Shown piece by piece: positions 8,173 through 17,726 of a DNA stretch of 64,000 nucleotides. Made by a program: the position numbers and the translations under genes. The notes under the pieces are model-generated. The model ran no database searches and was not told the DNA's origin. It was given only the letters and a program-made list of their open reading frames with translations. The stretch comes from Streptomyces mobaraensis (GTDB lineage Bacteria > Actinomycetota > Actinomycetes > Streptomycetales > Streptomycetaceae), in contig NZ_CP083590.1 of assembly GCF_020099395.1 (NCBI RefSeq), forward strand, positions 1,674,001-1,738,000, given 5' to 3'. Every line of letters begins with the position of its first letter. Positions within the stretch are counted from its first letter, which is position 1.

Positions 8173-8823
8173 TCAGACCACCGACTCGGCGGCCGTCCCG
8201 AGCCCCAGCACCAACAGCACGCCGCCCGTGGCGCGTTCCAGGTTGCGGTGGACGCGCGGCCGGCGCAGCCAGGCCATGAAGCGGGTGGCGCCGAGGGTCA
8301 CGAGCAGCAACCAGACGGCGGCGATGACCGCGTCGATCACCCCGAAGAGGAGGGTGGTGGTGAGCGGGGACGCGCCGTCCGGCAGGAACTGCGGGGCGAC
8401 CGCGACGAAGAAGACGCCGACCTTGGGGTTGAGCAGACAGCTCAGCACGCCCTGCCGGAAGGCCGCGCCGGCGCCGAGCGCCCCGGGCGCGTCATCCTCC
8501 GGCACCACGGCCGGCGGCTCCTTGGACAGGGCGACGGCGCGGCGCTGCGCCCAGAGCGCCTGCGCCCCGAGGAAGACGAGGTAGGCGGCGCCGGCGAGTT
8601 TGACGCACGTGAACGCCGCGTCCCACCGCTGGAGCGCCGCCGCCAGGCCGAACGCGGCGGCCACGCCCCAGCCCAGCGAACCCACGGCCGCCCCGAGGCC
8701 GGTGGCCGCGCCGGCCCGGCGCCCGCCGCGCAGGCAGTTGCGCAGCACGAGTACGAGGTCGGGGCCCGGAGAGACCGTCACCAGGAGGGAGAAGAGAGCG
8801 AAGCCGAGTATCGCGGTCGTCAT
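8173..8823 (-). CDS. LysE/RhtB-family amino acid exporter
   Basis: This 216-residue membrane protein with about six hydrophobic segments begins with the family signature: a short first helix followed by VTVSPGPDLVLVLRNCLRGGRRAG, where the conserved PGPD motif is intact. Later segments include VGVFFVAVAPQF. Members export amino acids, homoserine lactones or similar metabolites. The ATG at 8823 is the first residue of the conserved N-terminal helix. It stands alone, convergent with the oxidoreductase gene. The transported substrate cannot be read from the sequence. Confidence 0.9.
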   Translation of the reverse strand: MTTAILGFALFSLLVTVSPGPDLVLVLRNCLRGGRRAGAATGLGAAVGSLGWGVAAAFGLAAALQRWDAAFTCVKLAGAAYLVFLGAQALWAQRRAVALSKEPPAVVPEDDAPGALGAGAAFRQGVLSCLLNPKVGVFFVAVAPQFLPDGASPLTTTLLFGVIDAVIAAVWLLLVTLGATRFMAWLRRPRVHRNLERATGGVLLVLGLGTAAESVV

Positions 8824-9330
8824 GCAGCACTCCAGTCACACGTCGGTGACCGGAGCCTAATGCGGCTGCCTGGGACGGTTGCGGGGAATTACCGGGGGTG
8901 CCAGGGGTGCCGCCGGTGACGGAGGTGACCGCCGTGCCCCGTGGGGGTGAGGCACGGCGGCCGAGGGGACCGTACCAGGCGGTCGGTACCCCGCGCGTCC
9001 GATCACCGGCGGCCGGACGGTCCGGTTCCACCGCGCCGGGCCGGCCCGCGAGCCGCGAGGCGCGTCCGACGAGGGCGGCAGCGGCTCCTCCGTCTCTTCC
9101 CCCCCTCTTCCCGCCCCCCCCTTCCACTGCTTCCCCCCTCTCCCTCGCCTCGGCGATCCGTCCACAGGGACGGGCGTTCGACGGCCGGCGGCCCCGACGG
9201 ACGGCCGCCGGTGCGGACCCCGGCGCCGGCAGACGGCAGAATGCCCGAGGACACCCCTCGCCGGGACGCCGGGCGCCGGACGCCCGTGTCGCGGGGCCGA
9301 GGGGACGGAACGAGAGCGAGGGTACGGACG
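8824..9330. other. Intergenic gap without a recognisable gene
   Basis: About 500 bases between divergent genes. It contains a long pyrimidine-rich tract (roughly 9085-9150, CTCTTCCCCCC-like runs), but no protein-like frame with a ribosome binding site, no obvious promoter and no RNA gene. An in-frame ATG at 9241 could extend the next gene by 30 residues. Confidence 0.4.
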
Positions 9331-10218
9331 GTGGCCGACGTGTCGGAGGCGGCATTCACGGAGCGGCGGGCGCGCGCCCTCCTGGCACAGGCCGGGGTGA
9401 CGGAACCCGCGGCACGTGACGCGACGCTGCTCGCCCTCGGCGAGAACGCGGTGTTCGCGACCGGCGGCCTGGTGGTGAAGGTCGGGCGGCACGCCACGCT
9501 CGCCGACCGCGCGCGCCGCGAACTGCGCATCGCCGCCTGGCTGGCGGAGAGCGGCGTCCCGGCCGTGCGGCCCGCCGAGGCGGACGTGGTGCTGGCGGAC
9601 GGGCACCCGGTGACGCTCTGGCACCGCCTCCCCGACACCGTCCGCCCCGCGGCCCCCGAGGACCTGGCCGGGCTGCTCCGGCTCGTCCACGCCCTGCCCG
9701 CCCCGGACTTCGGCCTGCCGCCGCGCGAGCTGCTCGACGGTGTCGAGCGCTGGCTGCTGCTGGCCGGCGAGGCGATCGACCCGGCGGACGCCGCGTACCT
9801 GCGCGAGCGGCGCGACGGCTTCGCCGGGGCCGCCGCCGCGCTCGTCCCGCACCTGCTACCGGGCCCGGTGCACGGCGACGCGCTCCCCCGCAACGTCCAC
9901 GTCGGGCCGGACGGGCCCGTCCTGGTCGACCTGGAGACCTTCGCCGCGGACCTGCGCGAGCACGACCTGGTCGTGATGGCGCTCAGCCGCGACCGCTACG
10001 GCCTCGACCCGCACGCCTACGACGCCTTCGTCCGCGCCTACGGCTGGGACGTCCGGGAGTGGGACGGCTGCGCGGTGCTGCGCGGGGCGCGGGAGACGGC
10101 CAGTTGCGCCTGGGTCGCCCAGCACGCGCCGGGCAACCCGGCCGCGCTGGCCGAGTTCCGGCGCAGGGTCGCGTCGCTGCGGGACGGCGATCCGACGGTC
10201 CGCTGGCGGCCTTTCTGA
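9331..10218 (+). CDS. APH-type phosphotransferase, unknown substrate
   Basis: This 295-residue protein has the aminoglycoside-phosphotransferase/choline-kinase fold. The catalytic loop HGDALPRN is at 181-188 and the Mg-binding LVDLE at 198-202. The lobe-one ATP-binding lysine is probably in LVVKVGR near residue 50. The GTG at 9331 follows GCGAGGG; ATG 9241 would add an Arg-rich tail without homology. Such proteins are common in Streptomyces and most phosphorylate metabolites other than antibiotics, so a resistance function should not be assumed. No partner gene is adjacent. Confidence 0.8.
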   Translation: MADVSEAAFTERRARALLAQAGVTEPAARDATLLALGENAVFATGGLVVKVGRHATLADRARRELRIAAWLAESGVPAVRPAEADVVLADGHPVTLWHRLPDTVRPAAPEDLAGLLRLVHALPAPDFGLPPRELLDGVERWLLLAGEAIDPADAAYLRERRDGFAGAAAALVPHLLPGPVHGDALPRNVHVGPDGPVLVDLETFAADLREHDLVVMALSRDRYGLDPHAYDAFVRAYGWDVREWDGCAVLRGARETASCAWVAQHAPGNPAALAEFRRRVASLRDGDPTVRWRPF

Positions 10219-10250
10219 CGACGGCGGCCGGCCCCTCACCCGCATGCGCG

Positions 10251-10298
10251 GACAGCTCACCCGCCGGCATGGACAGCTCACCCACCGACAGCTCACCC
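10251..10298 (+). repeat. Triplicated GACAGCTCACCC
   Basis: The dodecamer GACAGCTCACCC occurs at 10251-10262, 10272-10283 and 10287-10298 in the short spacer between the convergent phosphotransferase and exonuclease genes. Function unknown. Confidence 0.6.
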
Positions 10299-10342
10299 GC
10301 GGGCGCGGGCAGCCTCCCCGCGTCCGGGCCTCGTCCCGCGCC

Positions 10343-11032
10343 TCACCGCAACGGCCACCTCCCGTCCACCACGGCCCCCTCCTGCCCCTGCCTCCGCAGC
10401 CACGCCTGGTAGCCCGCGGCCCACTCGCCGTACCAGCGCACCTGGCTGCGGTGCAGGTCCGCCAGGTCGGCCTCCCCTATGCCCGGGTGCCGCTCGGCTA
10501 TCGCGCGGGCGACCCGTACCGCCGCCAGGGCGTCGGCGCCCGCCTCGTGGGCGGCGTCCAGGACGACCCCGTACTCGGCGCAGACCGCGCCGAGGGTGCG
10601 GCGTCCCTTGCGGTAGCGGTCGACGGCACGGTCGATGGTGAGGGGGTCGACGACCGGGCCGAGCCCCTCAGGCAGCAGCGGCGGCAGGCCGTACCGGCGC
10701 AGCTCGGCGGCGAGGAGGCTGAGGTCGAAGGCCGCGTTGTAGACGACGACCGGGGTGCCCGCCGCCCAGTGGGCGGCCAGTGTCCGCCCTATCTCCGCGA
10801 CCACCTCGTCCGCGGGCCGGCCCTCCGCCGCCGCCCGCTCCCCGGTGATGCCGTGGATGGCCGCGGCCTCGTCCGGGATCGGCACGCCGGGATCGGCGAG
10901 CCAGCTCCTCCGGCCCACCGGCTCACCGGCCTTGGTCTCCACGACGGCCGCCGTGACGATCCGCGCCTCCGCCGGATCCGTACCCGTCGTCTCCAGGTCG
11001 AACCCGACCAGCAGCTCCCCGTGCCAGCCCAT
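10343..11032 (-). CDS. DnaQ-like 3'-5' exonuclease (DEDD superfamily)
   Basis: This 229-residue protein has the DnaQ/Pol III epsilon exonuclease fold: ExoI motif GFDLETTGTDP (catalytic DxE at 12-14), the HGITGERAA region, ExoII VVYNAAFDLSLL and ExoIII HEAGADALAAVRVA. It lacks a polymerase-binding or GIY-YIG extension, so it may be a stand-alone proofreading or RNA-trimming exonuclease. The ATG at 11032 has GAGGGGGG upstream; the longer frame to 11131 has no ribosome binding site. It is followed, with about 130 bases between, by a gene read in the same direction. Confidence 0.88.
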   Translation of the reverse strand: MGWHGELLVGFDLETTGTDPAEARIVTAAVVETKAGEPVGRRSWLADPGVPIPDEAAAIHGITGERAAAEGRPADEVVAEIGRTLAAHWAAGTPVVVYNAAFDLSLLAAELRRYGLPPLLPEGLGPVVDPLTIDRAVDRYRKGRRTLGAVCAEYGVVLDAAHEAGADALAAVRVARAIAERHPGIGEADLADLHRSQVRWYGEWAAGYQAWLRRQGQEGAVVDGRWPLR

Positions 11033-11161
11033 GGCACATCCCCCCTCGGTGGTGCTTTCCCCGTTGGACAACCAGCCTCGCACGAGGCACTGACAGCGGG
11101 CCGAAGCGGCGAAATACCGGCCGGCGGACAAGGAAGCACCGGGCGAAGGGGGAGGGGGTGG

Positions 11162-12436
11162 TCAGGAGACCGGTCGCGAGTCCTGCCAGACCCCTTCGAA
11201 CTCCTCGCGATACGTGTCGAACAGCCCGTGCTCGTCGGGCGCCTGCGCCCGCACCTCGGTGCGCCGGCCGCCGCGCAGCACCAGCACCGGTGCCTCCATC
11301 CCGCGCGCCTTCCGCAGGTAGGGCTGGACGACGGCGAGCCCGTCAGGCCCGTCGCCGTTGACGAGGTAGGCGGTGAAGCGCGGGGTCTCGTCGAAGACGC
11401 GGATCTCGAACGCGGTGGGGTCGGCCAGCCGGTCGCGCACCCGCCGCATGTGCATGATGTTCATCTCCACGGACCGGCTCATCTCGCCCTTCTTCAGGCC
11501 GAGCTCGCGCTCCCGGCGGCGGACCGCGCTGCTCGCCGGGTTGAGGAAGAGGAGCCGCGCCCGGCAGCCGTGCTCGGCGAGCCGCACCAGCCGGCGCCCC
11601 GAGTAGTTCTGCACCAGCAGGTTGAGGCCGATGCCCACCGCGTCGAGGCGGCGGGCGCTGCCGAAGAGGTCCTCGACGGGCAGCTGCCGCTGGAGCCGCA
11701 CCCGGTCCGGGTGGACGCCGACGACGTCCGCGTACCGGTCGCCGACCAGGTCCTCGACCGCGTCGACGGGCAGCCGGTCGACGGAGTGCCCGCCGGGGCC
11801 GCTGCCGAGGATGTCCAGGAGCCGGGTGGACGCCCGTTCCGCCTGGTCGAGGACGGTCCGGGAGAGGGCCCGGTTGCGGGAGACGACGTTCCGGGTGACC
11901 TCCAGCTCGTCGAGGGCCAGTTCGAGCTCGCGCCGGTCGTCGAGGTACGGCTCGAAGCACGGCCAGTGCTGGACCAGGAGTTCCCGCAGCTGGGGCAGGG
12001 TGAGGAAGCTGAGGACGTTGTCGTCGGCCGGGTCGAGGAGGTAGCCCTTGCGGCGGCTGACCTCGCGGACGGCGACGGCCCGCTGCACCCACTCCTGCCC
12101 GGCGGGGCCGGCCGCGGCGACGACCCACTCGTCCTCGCCGTGCACCGGCTCGTACACCGGCCGCAGCACGGCGGCGACGACGGCGCGCAGCCGCTGCTCC
12201 ACCAGATTCAGCCAGATGTAGGCACGGCCGGCGCGGCGGGCGCGGGTGCGCACCTCGCTCCACGCGGCGGCGTCCCAGTCCAGCTCCGCCCCGATCTCAC
12301 CGGGGCGTACCAGCGAGACCGCGCCGAGGGGTGCACCGCCGGGCGCGTCCTCCCCCGCGTCGCCGTCCGCAGGGGGCAGCTCCAGCCCGCCCGAGCTCAC
12401 CAGTCCACCGCCTTCCGCCCCCCGTTCAATGATCAA
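11162..12436 (-). CDS. SAV2148-type HEPN-domain protein
   Basis: This is a 424-residue cytoplasmic protein that I recognise as the Streptomyces SAV2148-like family annotated with a HEPN domain. The N-terminal half is helical (WDAAAWSEVRTRARRAGRAYIWLNLVEQRLRAVV). Around residues 260-330 there is DLFGSARRLDAVGIGLNLLVQNYSGRRLV followed by ARLLFLNPASSAVRRRE, reminiscent of a phospholipase D-like or STAND-associated sensor fold. The C-terminal part is beta-rich. The annotated start is the first ATG, but the first 50 residues are low-complexity, so a shorter start is possible. HEPN proteins are often ribonucleases; I do not see a clear RxxxxH motif, so function is open. Confidence 0.7.
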   Translation of the reverse strand: MIIERGAEGGGLVSSGGLELPPADGDAGEDAPGGAPLGAVSLVRPGEIGAELDWDAAAWSEVRTRARRAGRAYIWLNLVEQRLRAVVAAVLRPVYEPVHGEDEWVVAAAGPAGQEWVQRAVAVREVSRRKGYLLDPADDNVLSFLTLPQLRELLVQHWPCFEPYLDDRRELELALDELEVTRNVVSRNRALSRTVLDQAERASTRLLDILGSGPGGHSVDRLPVDAVEDLVGDRYADVVGVHPDRVRLQRQLPVEDLFGSARRLDAVGIGLNLLVQNYSGRRLVRLAEHGCRARLLFLNPASSAVRRRERELGLKKGEMSRSVEMNIMHMRRVRDRLADPTAFEIRVFDETPRFTAYLVNGDGPDGLAVVQPYLRKARGMEAPVLVLRGGRRTEVRAQAPDEHGLFDTYREEFEGVWQDSRPVS

Positions 12437-12752
12437 GGCAGACTACTGCGCCCGCGGGAGGCGGCGCACACGGGCCGGTCGACCACACGGTGAACTCACG
12501 TGCTCCATGAGGCGGTTGTCCCCGAGCCCCGGGACCGGAGTGATGTGACTCATAGTGATATGTGGCACGGAGCACGGAGAAAGGCCGAAACCCGCTTGCG
12601 GAGGGCGTGCGTCCGAGGGGGAAATCCGGCCCGTCACCCGGGTGGACGTGGCCCGCCGGGCGGTGGGGGCGGCGCTTTTGGGGAAGATCTGTATCTCGAC
12701 GGTCCGGGGCAACGGTGCCCGGGAGAGCCGGAGACGCGAGAGAGTCGAGCCT
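12437..12752. other. Divergent promoter region before glgX
   Basis: This spacer separates the divergent HEPN and glgX genes. A relatively AT-rich patch at 12538-12570 (TGATGTGACTCATAGTGATATG) is the likeliest promoter location. No leader gene or RNA was recognised. Confidence 0.4.
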
Positions 12753-14879
12753 ATGCAGGTCTGGCCGGGACAGGCGTATCCCCTCGGTGCCACCTATGAC
12801 GGTGCGGGCACCAATTTCGCGGTCTTCTCGGAGGCGGCGGAGCGGATCGAGTTGTGCCTGCTGCACGACGACGGTTCGGAGACGGCGGTCGAGCTGCGGG
12901 AGAGCGACGCGTTCGTGCGCCATGCCTATCTGCCGGGGGTGATGCCGGGCCAGCGGTACGGCTTCCGGGCCCACGGCCCGTACGCCCCCGAGCGGGGGCA
13001 GCGGTGCAACTCCGCCAAGCTGCTCCTGGATCCGTACGCACGAGCGGTGAGCGGTGCCGTCGACTGGTGTGAGGCCGTCTACGGCTATCACTTCGCCGAC
13101 CGGGACGCGCGCAATGACCTGGACTCCGCTCCGCACATGATGACGTCCGTCGTCGTCAATCCGTACTTCGACTGGGGCGACGACCGGCCGCCGCGCACCG
13201 AGTACCACCGCACGGTCATCTACGAGGCTCACGTCAAGGGTCTGACGATGCTTCACCCGGAGCTGCCGGAGGACGTCCGGGGCAGCTACGCGGCGCTGGC
13301 GCACCCGGCGATCGTGAATCACCTCAAGGATCTGGGGGTGACGGCGATCGAGCTGATGCCGGTGCACCAGTTCGTCAACGACCACCGTCTGGTGGACCTG
13401 GGCCTGGCCAATTACTGGGGTTACAACACGATCGGTTTCTTCGCCCCGCACAACGCCTACGCCTCGTGGGGCGACCGCGGGCAGCAGGTGCTGGAGTTCA
13501 AGTCGGCGGTGCGGGCGCTGCACGAGGCCGGCATCGAGGTGATCCTGGACGTCGTCTACAACCACACGGCCGAGGGCAATCACCTGGGGCCGACGCTCTC
13601 GTTCCGCGGTCTGGACAACGCTTCGTACTACCGGCTGGCGGACGACCCGCGGTTCTACATGGACACCACCGGCACCGGGAACTCGCTGCTGATGCGCAGT
13701 CCCCATGTGCTCCAGCTCATCATGGACTCGCTGCGGTACTGGGTCACCGAGATGCGGGTGGACGGGTTCCGGTTCGATCTGGCGGCGACGCTCGCCCGGC
13801 AGTTCCACGAGGTGGACCGGCTGTCGTCGTTCTTCGACCTGGTGCAGCAGGACCCGGTGGTGAGCCAGGTGAAGCTGATCGCGGAGCCGTGGGACGTGGG
13901 GGAGGGCGGCTACCAGGTCGGGAACTTCCCGCCGCTGTGGACCGAGTGGAACGGGAAGTTCCGGGACACCTGCCGGGACCTGTGGCGCGGTGAACCGGCC
14001 ACCCTGGCCGATTTCGGCTCCCGGCTGACCGGCTCCTCGGACCTCTACCAGGACGACGGCCGCCGCCCGCTCGCCTCCGTCAACTTCGTGACCTGCCACG
14101 ACGGCTTCACCCTGCACGACCTGGTCTCGTACAACGAGAAGCACAACGAGGCCAACGGCGAGGACAACCGGGACGGCGAGAGCCACAACCGGTCGTGGAA
14201 CTGCGGCGCCGAGGGCGAGACCGAGGACCCGGCCGTGCTCGCCCTGCGCGAGCGGCAGATGCGCAACTTCATCGCCACCCTGCTGCTCAGCCAGGGCGTG
14301 CCGATGATCAGCCATGGCGACGAGTTCGCCCGTACCCAGCGCGGCAACAACAACGCCTACTGTCAGGACAGCGAGCTGTCCTGGGTGCACTGGCCGGGCC
14401 CGGACGGCACGGCGGCCGAGCGGGCGCGGCGGATGCTGGCCTTCACCCGCGCGATGGTCTGGCTCCGCCGCGACCACCCGGTCTTCCGCCGCCGCCGCTT
14501 CTTCCACGGCCGGCCCGAGCAGGGCACCTTCAACGAGCTGTCGGACATCGCCTGGTTCACCCCGGAAGGGGAGGAGATGCGGGACGCCGACTGGCAGGCC
14601 GCGTACGCCAAGTCGCTGGCGGTCTTCCTCAACGGCGGTGCCATCTCCGAACCGGGGCCGCGCGGGGAGCGGGTGGCCGACGACTCGTTCCTGTTGCTGT
14701 TCAACGCCCACCACGGGCCGCTGGACTTCGTCATCCCGCCGGACCACGGCCGGCTCTGGCAGGTCGTGGTCGACACGGCGCTCCCGGACGGGGTGACGGA
14801 CGACGGGCGGAAACTCGCCGCCGGCGACCGGCTCACACTGACCGACCGGAGCATGGCCGTCCTGCAACGCCCGCTGTAG
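12753..14879 (+). CDS. glgX: Glycogen debranching enzyme GlgX/TreX
   Basis: This 708-residue isoamylase-type GH13 enzyme hydrolyses alpha-1,6 branches of glycogen, supplying linear malto-oligosaccharides to TreY. The N-terminal CBM48-like domain starts at VWPGQAYPLGATYDGAGTNF. The GH13 motifs are DVVYNHTAE, the nucleophile region RVDGFRFDLA, the acid LIAEPWD, and FVTCHDGFTLHD. The ATG at 12753 puts the protein start where the family normally begins; the upstream open frame (to 12555) is rejected. treY starts 39 bases downstream on the same strand, consistent with one transcript. Identity is very secure. Confidence 0.95.
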   Translation: MQVWPGQAYPLGATYDGAGTNFAVFSEAAERIELCLLHDDGSETAVELRESDAFVRHAYLPGVMPGQRYGFRAHGPYAPERGQRCNSAKLLLDPYARAVSGAVDWCEAVYGYHFADRDARNDLDSAPHMMTSVVVNPYFDWGDDRPPRTEYHRTVIYEAHVKGLTMLHPELPEDVRGSYAALAHPAIVNHLKDLGVTAIELMPVHQFVNDHRLVDLGLANYWGYNTIGFFAPHNAYASWGDRGQQVLEFKSAVRALHEAGIEVILDVVYNHTAEGNHLGPTLSFRGLDNASYYRLADDPRFYMDTTGTGNSLLMRSPHVLQLIMDSLRYWVTEMRVDGFRFDLAATLARQFHEVDRLSSFFDLVQQDPVVSQVKLIAEPWDVGEGGYQVGNFPPLWTEWNGKFRDTCRDLWRGEPATLADFGSRLTGSSDLYQDDGRRPLASVNFVTCHDGFTLHDLVSYNEKHNEANGEDNRDGESHNRSWNCGAEGETEDPAVLALRERQMRNFIATLLLSQGVPMISHGDEFARTQRGNNNAYCQDSELSWVHWPGPDGTAAERARRMLAFTRAMVWLRRDHPVFRRRRFFHGRPEQGTFNELSDIAWFTPEGEEMRDADWQAAYAKSLAVFLNGGAISEPGPRGERVADDSFLLLFNAHHGPLDFVIPPDHGRLWQVVVDTALPDGVTDDGRKLAAGDRLTLTDRSMAVLQRPL

Positions 14880-14918
14880 GGCGCGCACATACCCCTTCTA
14901 CTGGGTACGGATGTTCCC

Positions 14919-17300
14919 ATGAAGCGCGACAGCCCGGTGCCTCCGACGGCGACCTACCGCCTCCAGCTCCAGCCCGCCTTCCCGTTCGCCGCGGCCGAGC
15001 GGGCCGTGCCCGCCCTCGCCGCCCTCGGCGTCTCCCACCTGCACCTCTCCCCCGTACTGGAGGCCGTCCCCGGCTCCGCGCACGGGTACGACGTGACGGA
15101 CCACACGGCGGTCCGGGCCGAGCTCGGCGGCGAGGAGGGGCTGCGCGCGCTGTCCCGCACCGCCCGCGCCCACGGGCTCGGCCTGATCCTCGACATCGTG
15201 CCCAACCACATGGCCGTCCCCGCGCCCGAGCACCTCAACGGGCCGCTGTGGGAGGTGCTGCGGGACGGCCCGGTCTCCCGCTACGCCCGCTGGTTCGACA
15301 TCGACTGGGCCGAGCACGGCGGCCGGGTGCTGCTCCCCCTGCTGGCCGGCCGGCTCGGCGACGAGCTCGACCGCTTCACCATCCACGACGGCACCCTGCG
15401 CTACTACGACCACGTCCTCCCCCTGCGCCCCGGCACCGAGAAGCTGCCGCTGCCCGAACTGCTGGACGCCCAGTGGTACCGGCCGGCCTGGTGGCGGCTG
15501 GCCCGCACCGAGCTCAACCACCGCCGCTTCTTCACCGTCTCGGAACTGATCGCCGTCCGCGTCGAGGACCCCGCGGTCTTCGGGGCCACGCACGCCAAAG
15601 TGCTCCAACTGCTGCGCGAGGGGGTGGCCGACGGGCTGCGGGTCGACCACCCGGACGGGCTCGCCGACCCGGCCGGCTATCTGCGGCGGCTGCACGAGGC
15701 CACCGGGGGCCGCTGGACGGTCGTCGAGAAGATCCTCGCCCGCGACGAGACGCTGCCCGCCGACTGGCCGGTGGCCGGCACCACCGGCTACGACGCCCTC
15801 CACCACATCGACGGCCTCTTCACCGACCCGGCCGGCGCCGAGCGGCTCACCGCGGCCTACCGGGCGTTCGCCGCCCCGCCGCCCGACCGCGGCGGCGACT
15901 GGGCGGCGACGGCCCGGCGGGCCGCCTGGCGGATGGTCTCCCACGAGCTGGTGACGGAGGTCGAACGCCTCGTCCGCGTCGCCGGCCGGATCTGCGACGG
16001 CGCGCTGCCGCTCCGCGACCACGCCCCCTGGGCGCTGCGCACGGCCCTCTGCGAGATCCTCGTCCGGCTGCCCGTCTACCGCCCCTACGCCCGGCCCGGC
16101 GCACCCGTGGCGCCCGCCGACGCCGTCCTGCTGGAGGAGGCGGCACGGGAGGCGCGGGCGGCGTTCGCCGTGCCGGAGGAGGCGGACGCAGTGGACGTGG
16201 TGAAGGACGCGGCCCTGGGACGGCTCGGTGACGGCCCGGACCACCGGGACTTCTGCGCCCGGTTCGCCCAGACCGCCGCCGCTCTGCACGCCAAGTCCGT
16301 CGAGGACACCGCCTTCTACCGCTACGCGCCCCTGCTCTCGGCGACGGAGGTCGGCGGCTCCCCCGGCCGGCCCGCCGTCACGCCCGGCGCGTTCCACGCC
16401 TTCTGCGCCCGGCTGCAGCGCGACTGGCCCGCCACCGGCACCGTCCTGTCCACCCACGACACCAAGCGCGGCGCCGACGTCCGGGCGCGGATAGCGGTCC
16501 TCGCCGAGTACCCGGAGGAGTGGGCGCGGCTGCTCGCCCGGCTGGCGGAACGGACGCCCGCCCCCGAGCCGCACGTGGCCTGGACGGCCTGGCAGACCGC
16601 CTTCGGCCTGGGCGAACCGGACGCCCTGCGGCTCGTCCCCGCCGTCCTCAAGGCTGTCCGGGAGGCGGCGCTGCGGACGACGTGGACCGAGCCGGACGCG
16701 GCGTACGAGCAGGCGGTGGAGCGCTTCGTCGTCGCGGGGCCCTGCGGCCCGGCCCACGAGGAGCTCACCGCCTTCGCGGCGGCCACCGCCGCGTCCGTCC
16801 GGGCCGGCACGCTCGGCGCGGCGCTGCTCCACCTCACCATGCCCGGCGTCCCCGACGTCTACATGGGCACCGAACGCGTCTCCCGCACCCTCGTCGACCC
16901 CGACAACCGCCGCCCGCCGGACTTCGCGGCCGGGGAGCCGGGCGGTTTGGCGGCGGAGAAGCTCCACCTCACCCGTACCGCCCTGCGCCTCCGCCGCGCC
17001 CACCCCGCCTGGTTCGGCCCGGACGCCACGTACGTCTCGCTGACCGCGGCCGGCCCCGCCGCCGGCCACTGCGTCGCCTTCGCCCGCTCGGGCGAGGTGG
17101 TGACGGTGGTGACACGGCTGGCGCGGGGGCTGGAGGCGGCGGGCGGCTGGGGCGATACGGCGCTGACCCTCCCCGGAGGCGGAGACGAAAGCGGAGGCGG
17201 CGGGTGGCGCGAGCTGCTGACAGGCCGGGCATGCGAGGAACGGGTGCTGCTGGGGCGCTTGTTGCACCGGTACCCGGTGGCGCTGCTGACACGGGAGTGA
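14919..17300 (+). CDS. treY: Malto-oligosyltrehalose synthase TreY
   Basis: This 793-residue GH13 enzyme converts the reducing-end alpha-1,4 bond of malto-oligosaccharides to an alpha,alpha-1,1 bond. Visible motifs are the N-terminal TATYRLQL signature, DIVPNH (92-97), the nucleophile region RVDHPDG (241-247), VVEKIL (268-273) and, later, LSTHDTKRGADVRAR, all diagnostic of TreY rather than other amylases. The length is normal. The ATG at 14919 follows glgX by 39 bases. Its usual partner treZ is not next but about 5.9 kb downstream, beyond a lasso-peptide cluster. Confidence 0.95.
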   Translation: MKRDSPVPPTATYRLQLQPAFPFAAAERAVPALAALGVSHLHLSPVLEAVPGSAHGYDVTDHTAVRAELGGEEGLRALSRTARAHGLGLILDIVPNHMAVPAPEHLNGPLWEVLRDGPVSRYARWFDIDWAEHGGRVLLPLLAGRLGDELDRFTIHDGTLRYYDHVLPLRPGTEKLPLPELLDAQWYRPAWWRLARTELNHRRFFTVSELIAVRVEDPAVFGATHAKVLQLLREGVADGLRVDHPDGLADPAGYLRRLHEATGGRWTVVEKILARDETLPADWPVAGTTGYDALHHIDGLFTDPAGAERLTAAYRAFAAPPPDRGGDWAATARRAAWRMVSHELVTEVERLVRVAGRICDGALPLRDHAPWALRTALCEILVRLPVYRPYARPGAPVAPADAVLLEEAAREARAAFAVPEEADAVDVVKDAALGRLGDGPDHRDFCARFAQTAAALHAKSVEDTAFYRYAPLLSATEVGGSPGRPAVTPGAFHAFCARLQRDWPATGTVLSTHDTKRGADVRARIAVLAEYPEEWARLLARLAERTPAPEPHVAWTAWQTAFGLGEPDALRLVPAVLKAVREAALRTTWTEPDAAYEQAVERFVVAGPCGPAHEELTAFAAATAASVRAGTLGAALLHLTMPGVPDVYMGTERVSRTLVDPDNRRPPDFAAGEPGGLAAEKLHLTRTALRLRRAHPAWFGPDATYVSLTAAGPAAGHCVAFARSGEVVTVVTRLARGLEAAGGWGDTALTLPGGGDESGGGGWRELLTGRACEERVLLGRLLHRYPVALLTRE

Positions 17301-17726
17301 GGGGCCGGAGCCGACCCGGACGCCGCCCGCGCCCCGGGAGCGGCGGCGGGGCGGCCCCCCTCGCCCGAAAAGCCGTCGGTGATGCCTGAATTTCAGTGCG
17401 TTTACCTGGAGTCCACAACACCGGAAGGGCCGACGGCGACGCTTAGGGCGCCCTTTACGGAAAACCCCTCCCGGGCCGGCGGAACCACCGAAACAGAGCG
17501 CACCATTCCGCAACTCCCCTGCCTTCCGGGCCAATTCGGGGTTGCCCGCGGTGATCCGCCGTGGTTACGGTTGATCGTCTTCCCGGGAAGGACACCCGGT
17601 TTCCGGACGCGCCGCGGACGTACCGCTCGATCATGCCTGTGAGCAGCACACTCGCGTCGCTCCCCACCGGGAAAACACCGTATCCACCGTATCCACCGCA
17701 TCTATAAGGAAGAGGGTGAATGTGCG
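17301..17726. other. Spacer upstream of the lasso precursor
   Basis: No gene is visible. The region is less GC-rich than its surroundings and should hold the promoter of the lasso operon; GGTTGATCGTCTTCC near 17568-17582 is a weak -35-like candidate. It ends in a triple 9-base repeat and the precursor ribosome binding site, annotated separately. Confidence 0.4.
17677..17716 (+). promoter_or_regulatory. Triple 9-base repeat and ribosome binding site of the lasso precursor
   Basis: ACCGTATCC occurs at 17677-17685 and 17686-17694, with a third variant ACCGCATCT at 17695-17703. Right after it lies AGGAAGAGGG (17707-17716), ten bases before the precursor ATG. The repeat lies inside the probable 5' leader or core promoter and could be a regulator site or a translation-modulating sequence. 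Confidence 0.55.

Noticed and set aside
9331..10218. Calling the APH-type protein an aminoglycoside resistance gene
   Set aside because: The fold is shared by many kinases of small metabolites, and no resistance-specific features or antibiotic cluster are present.
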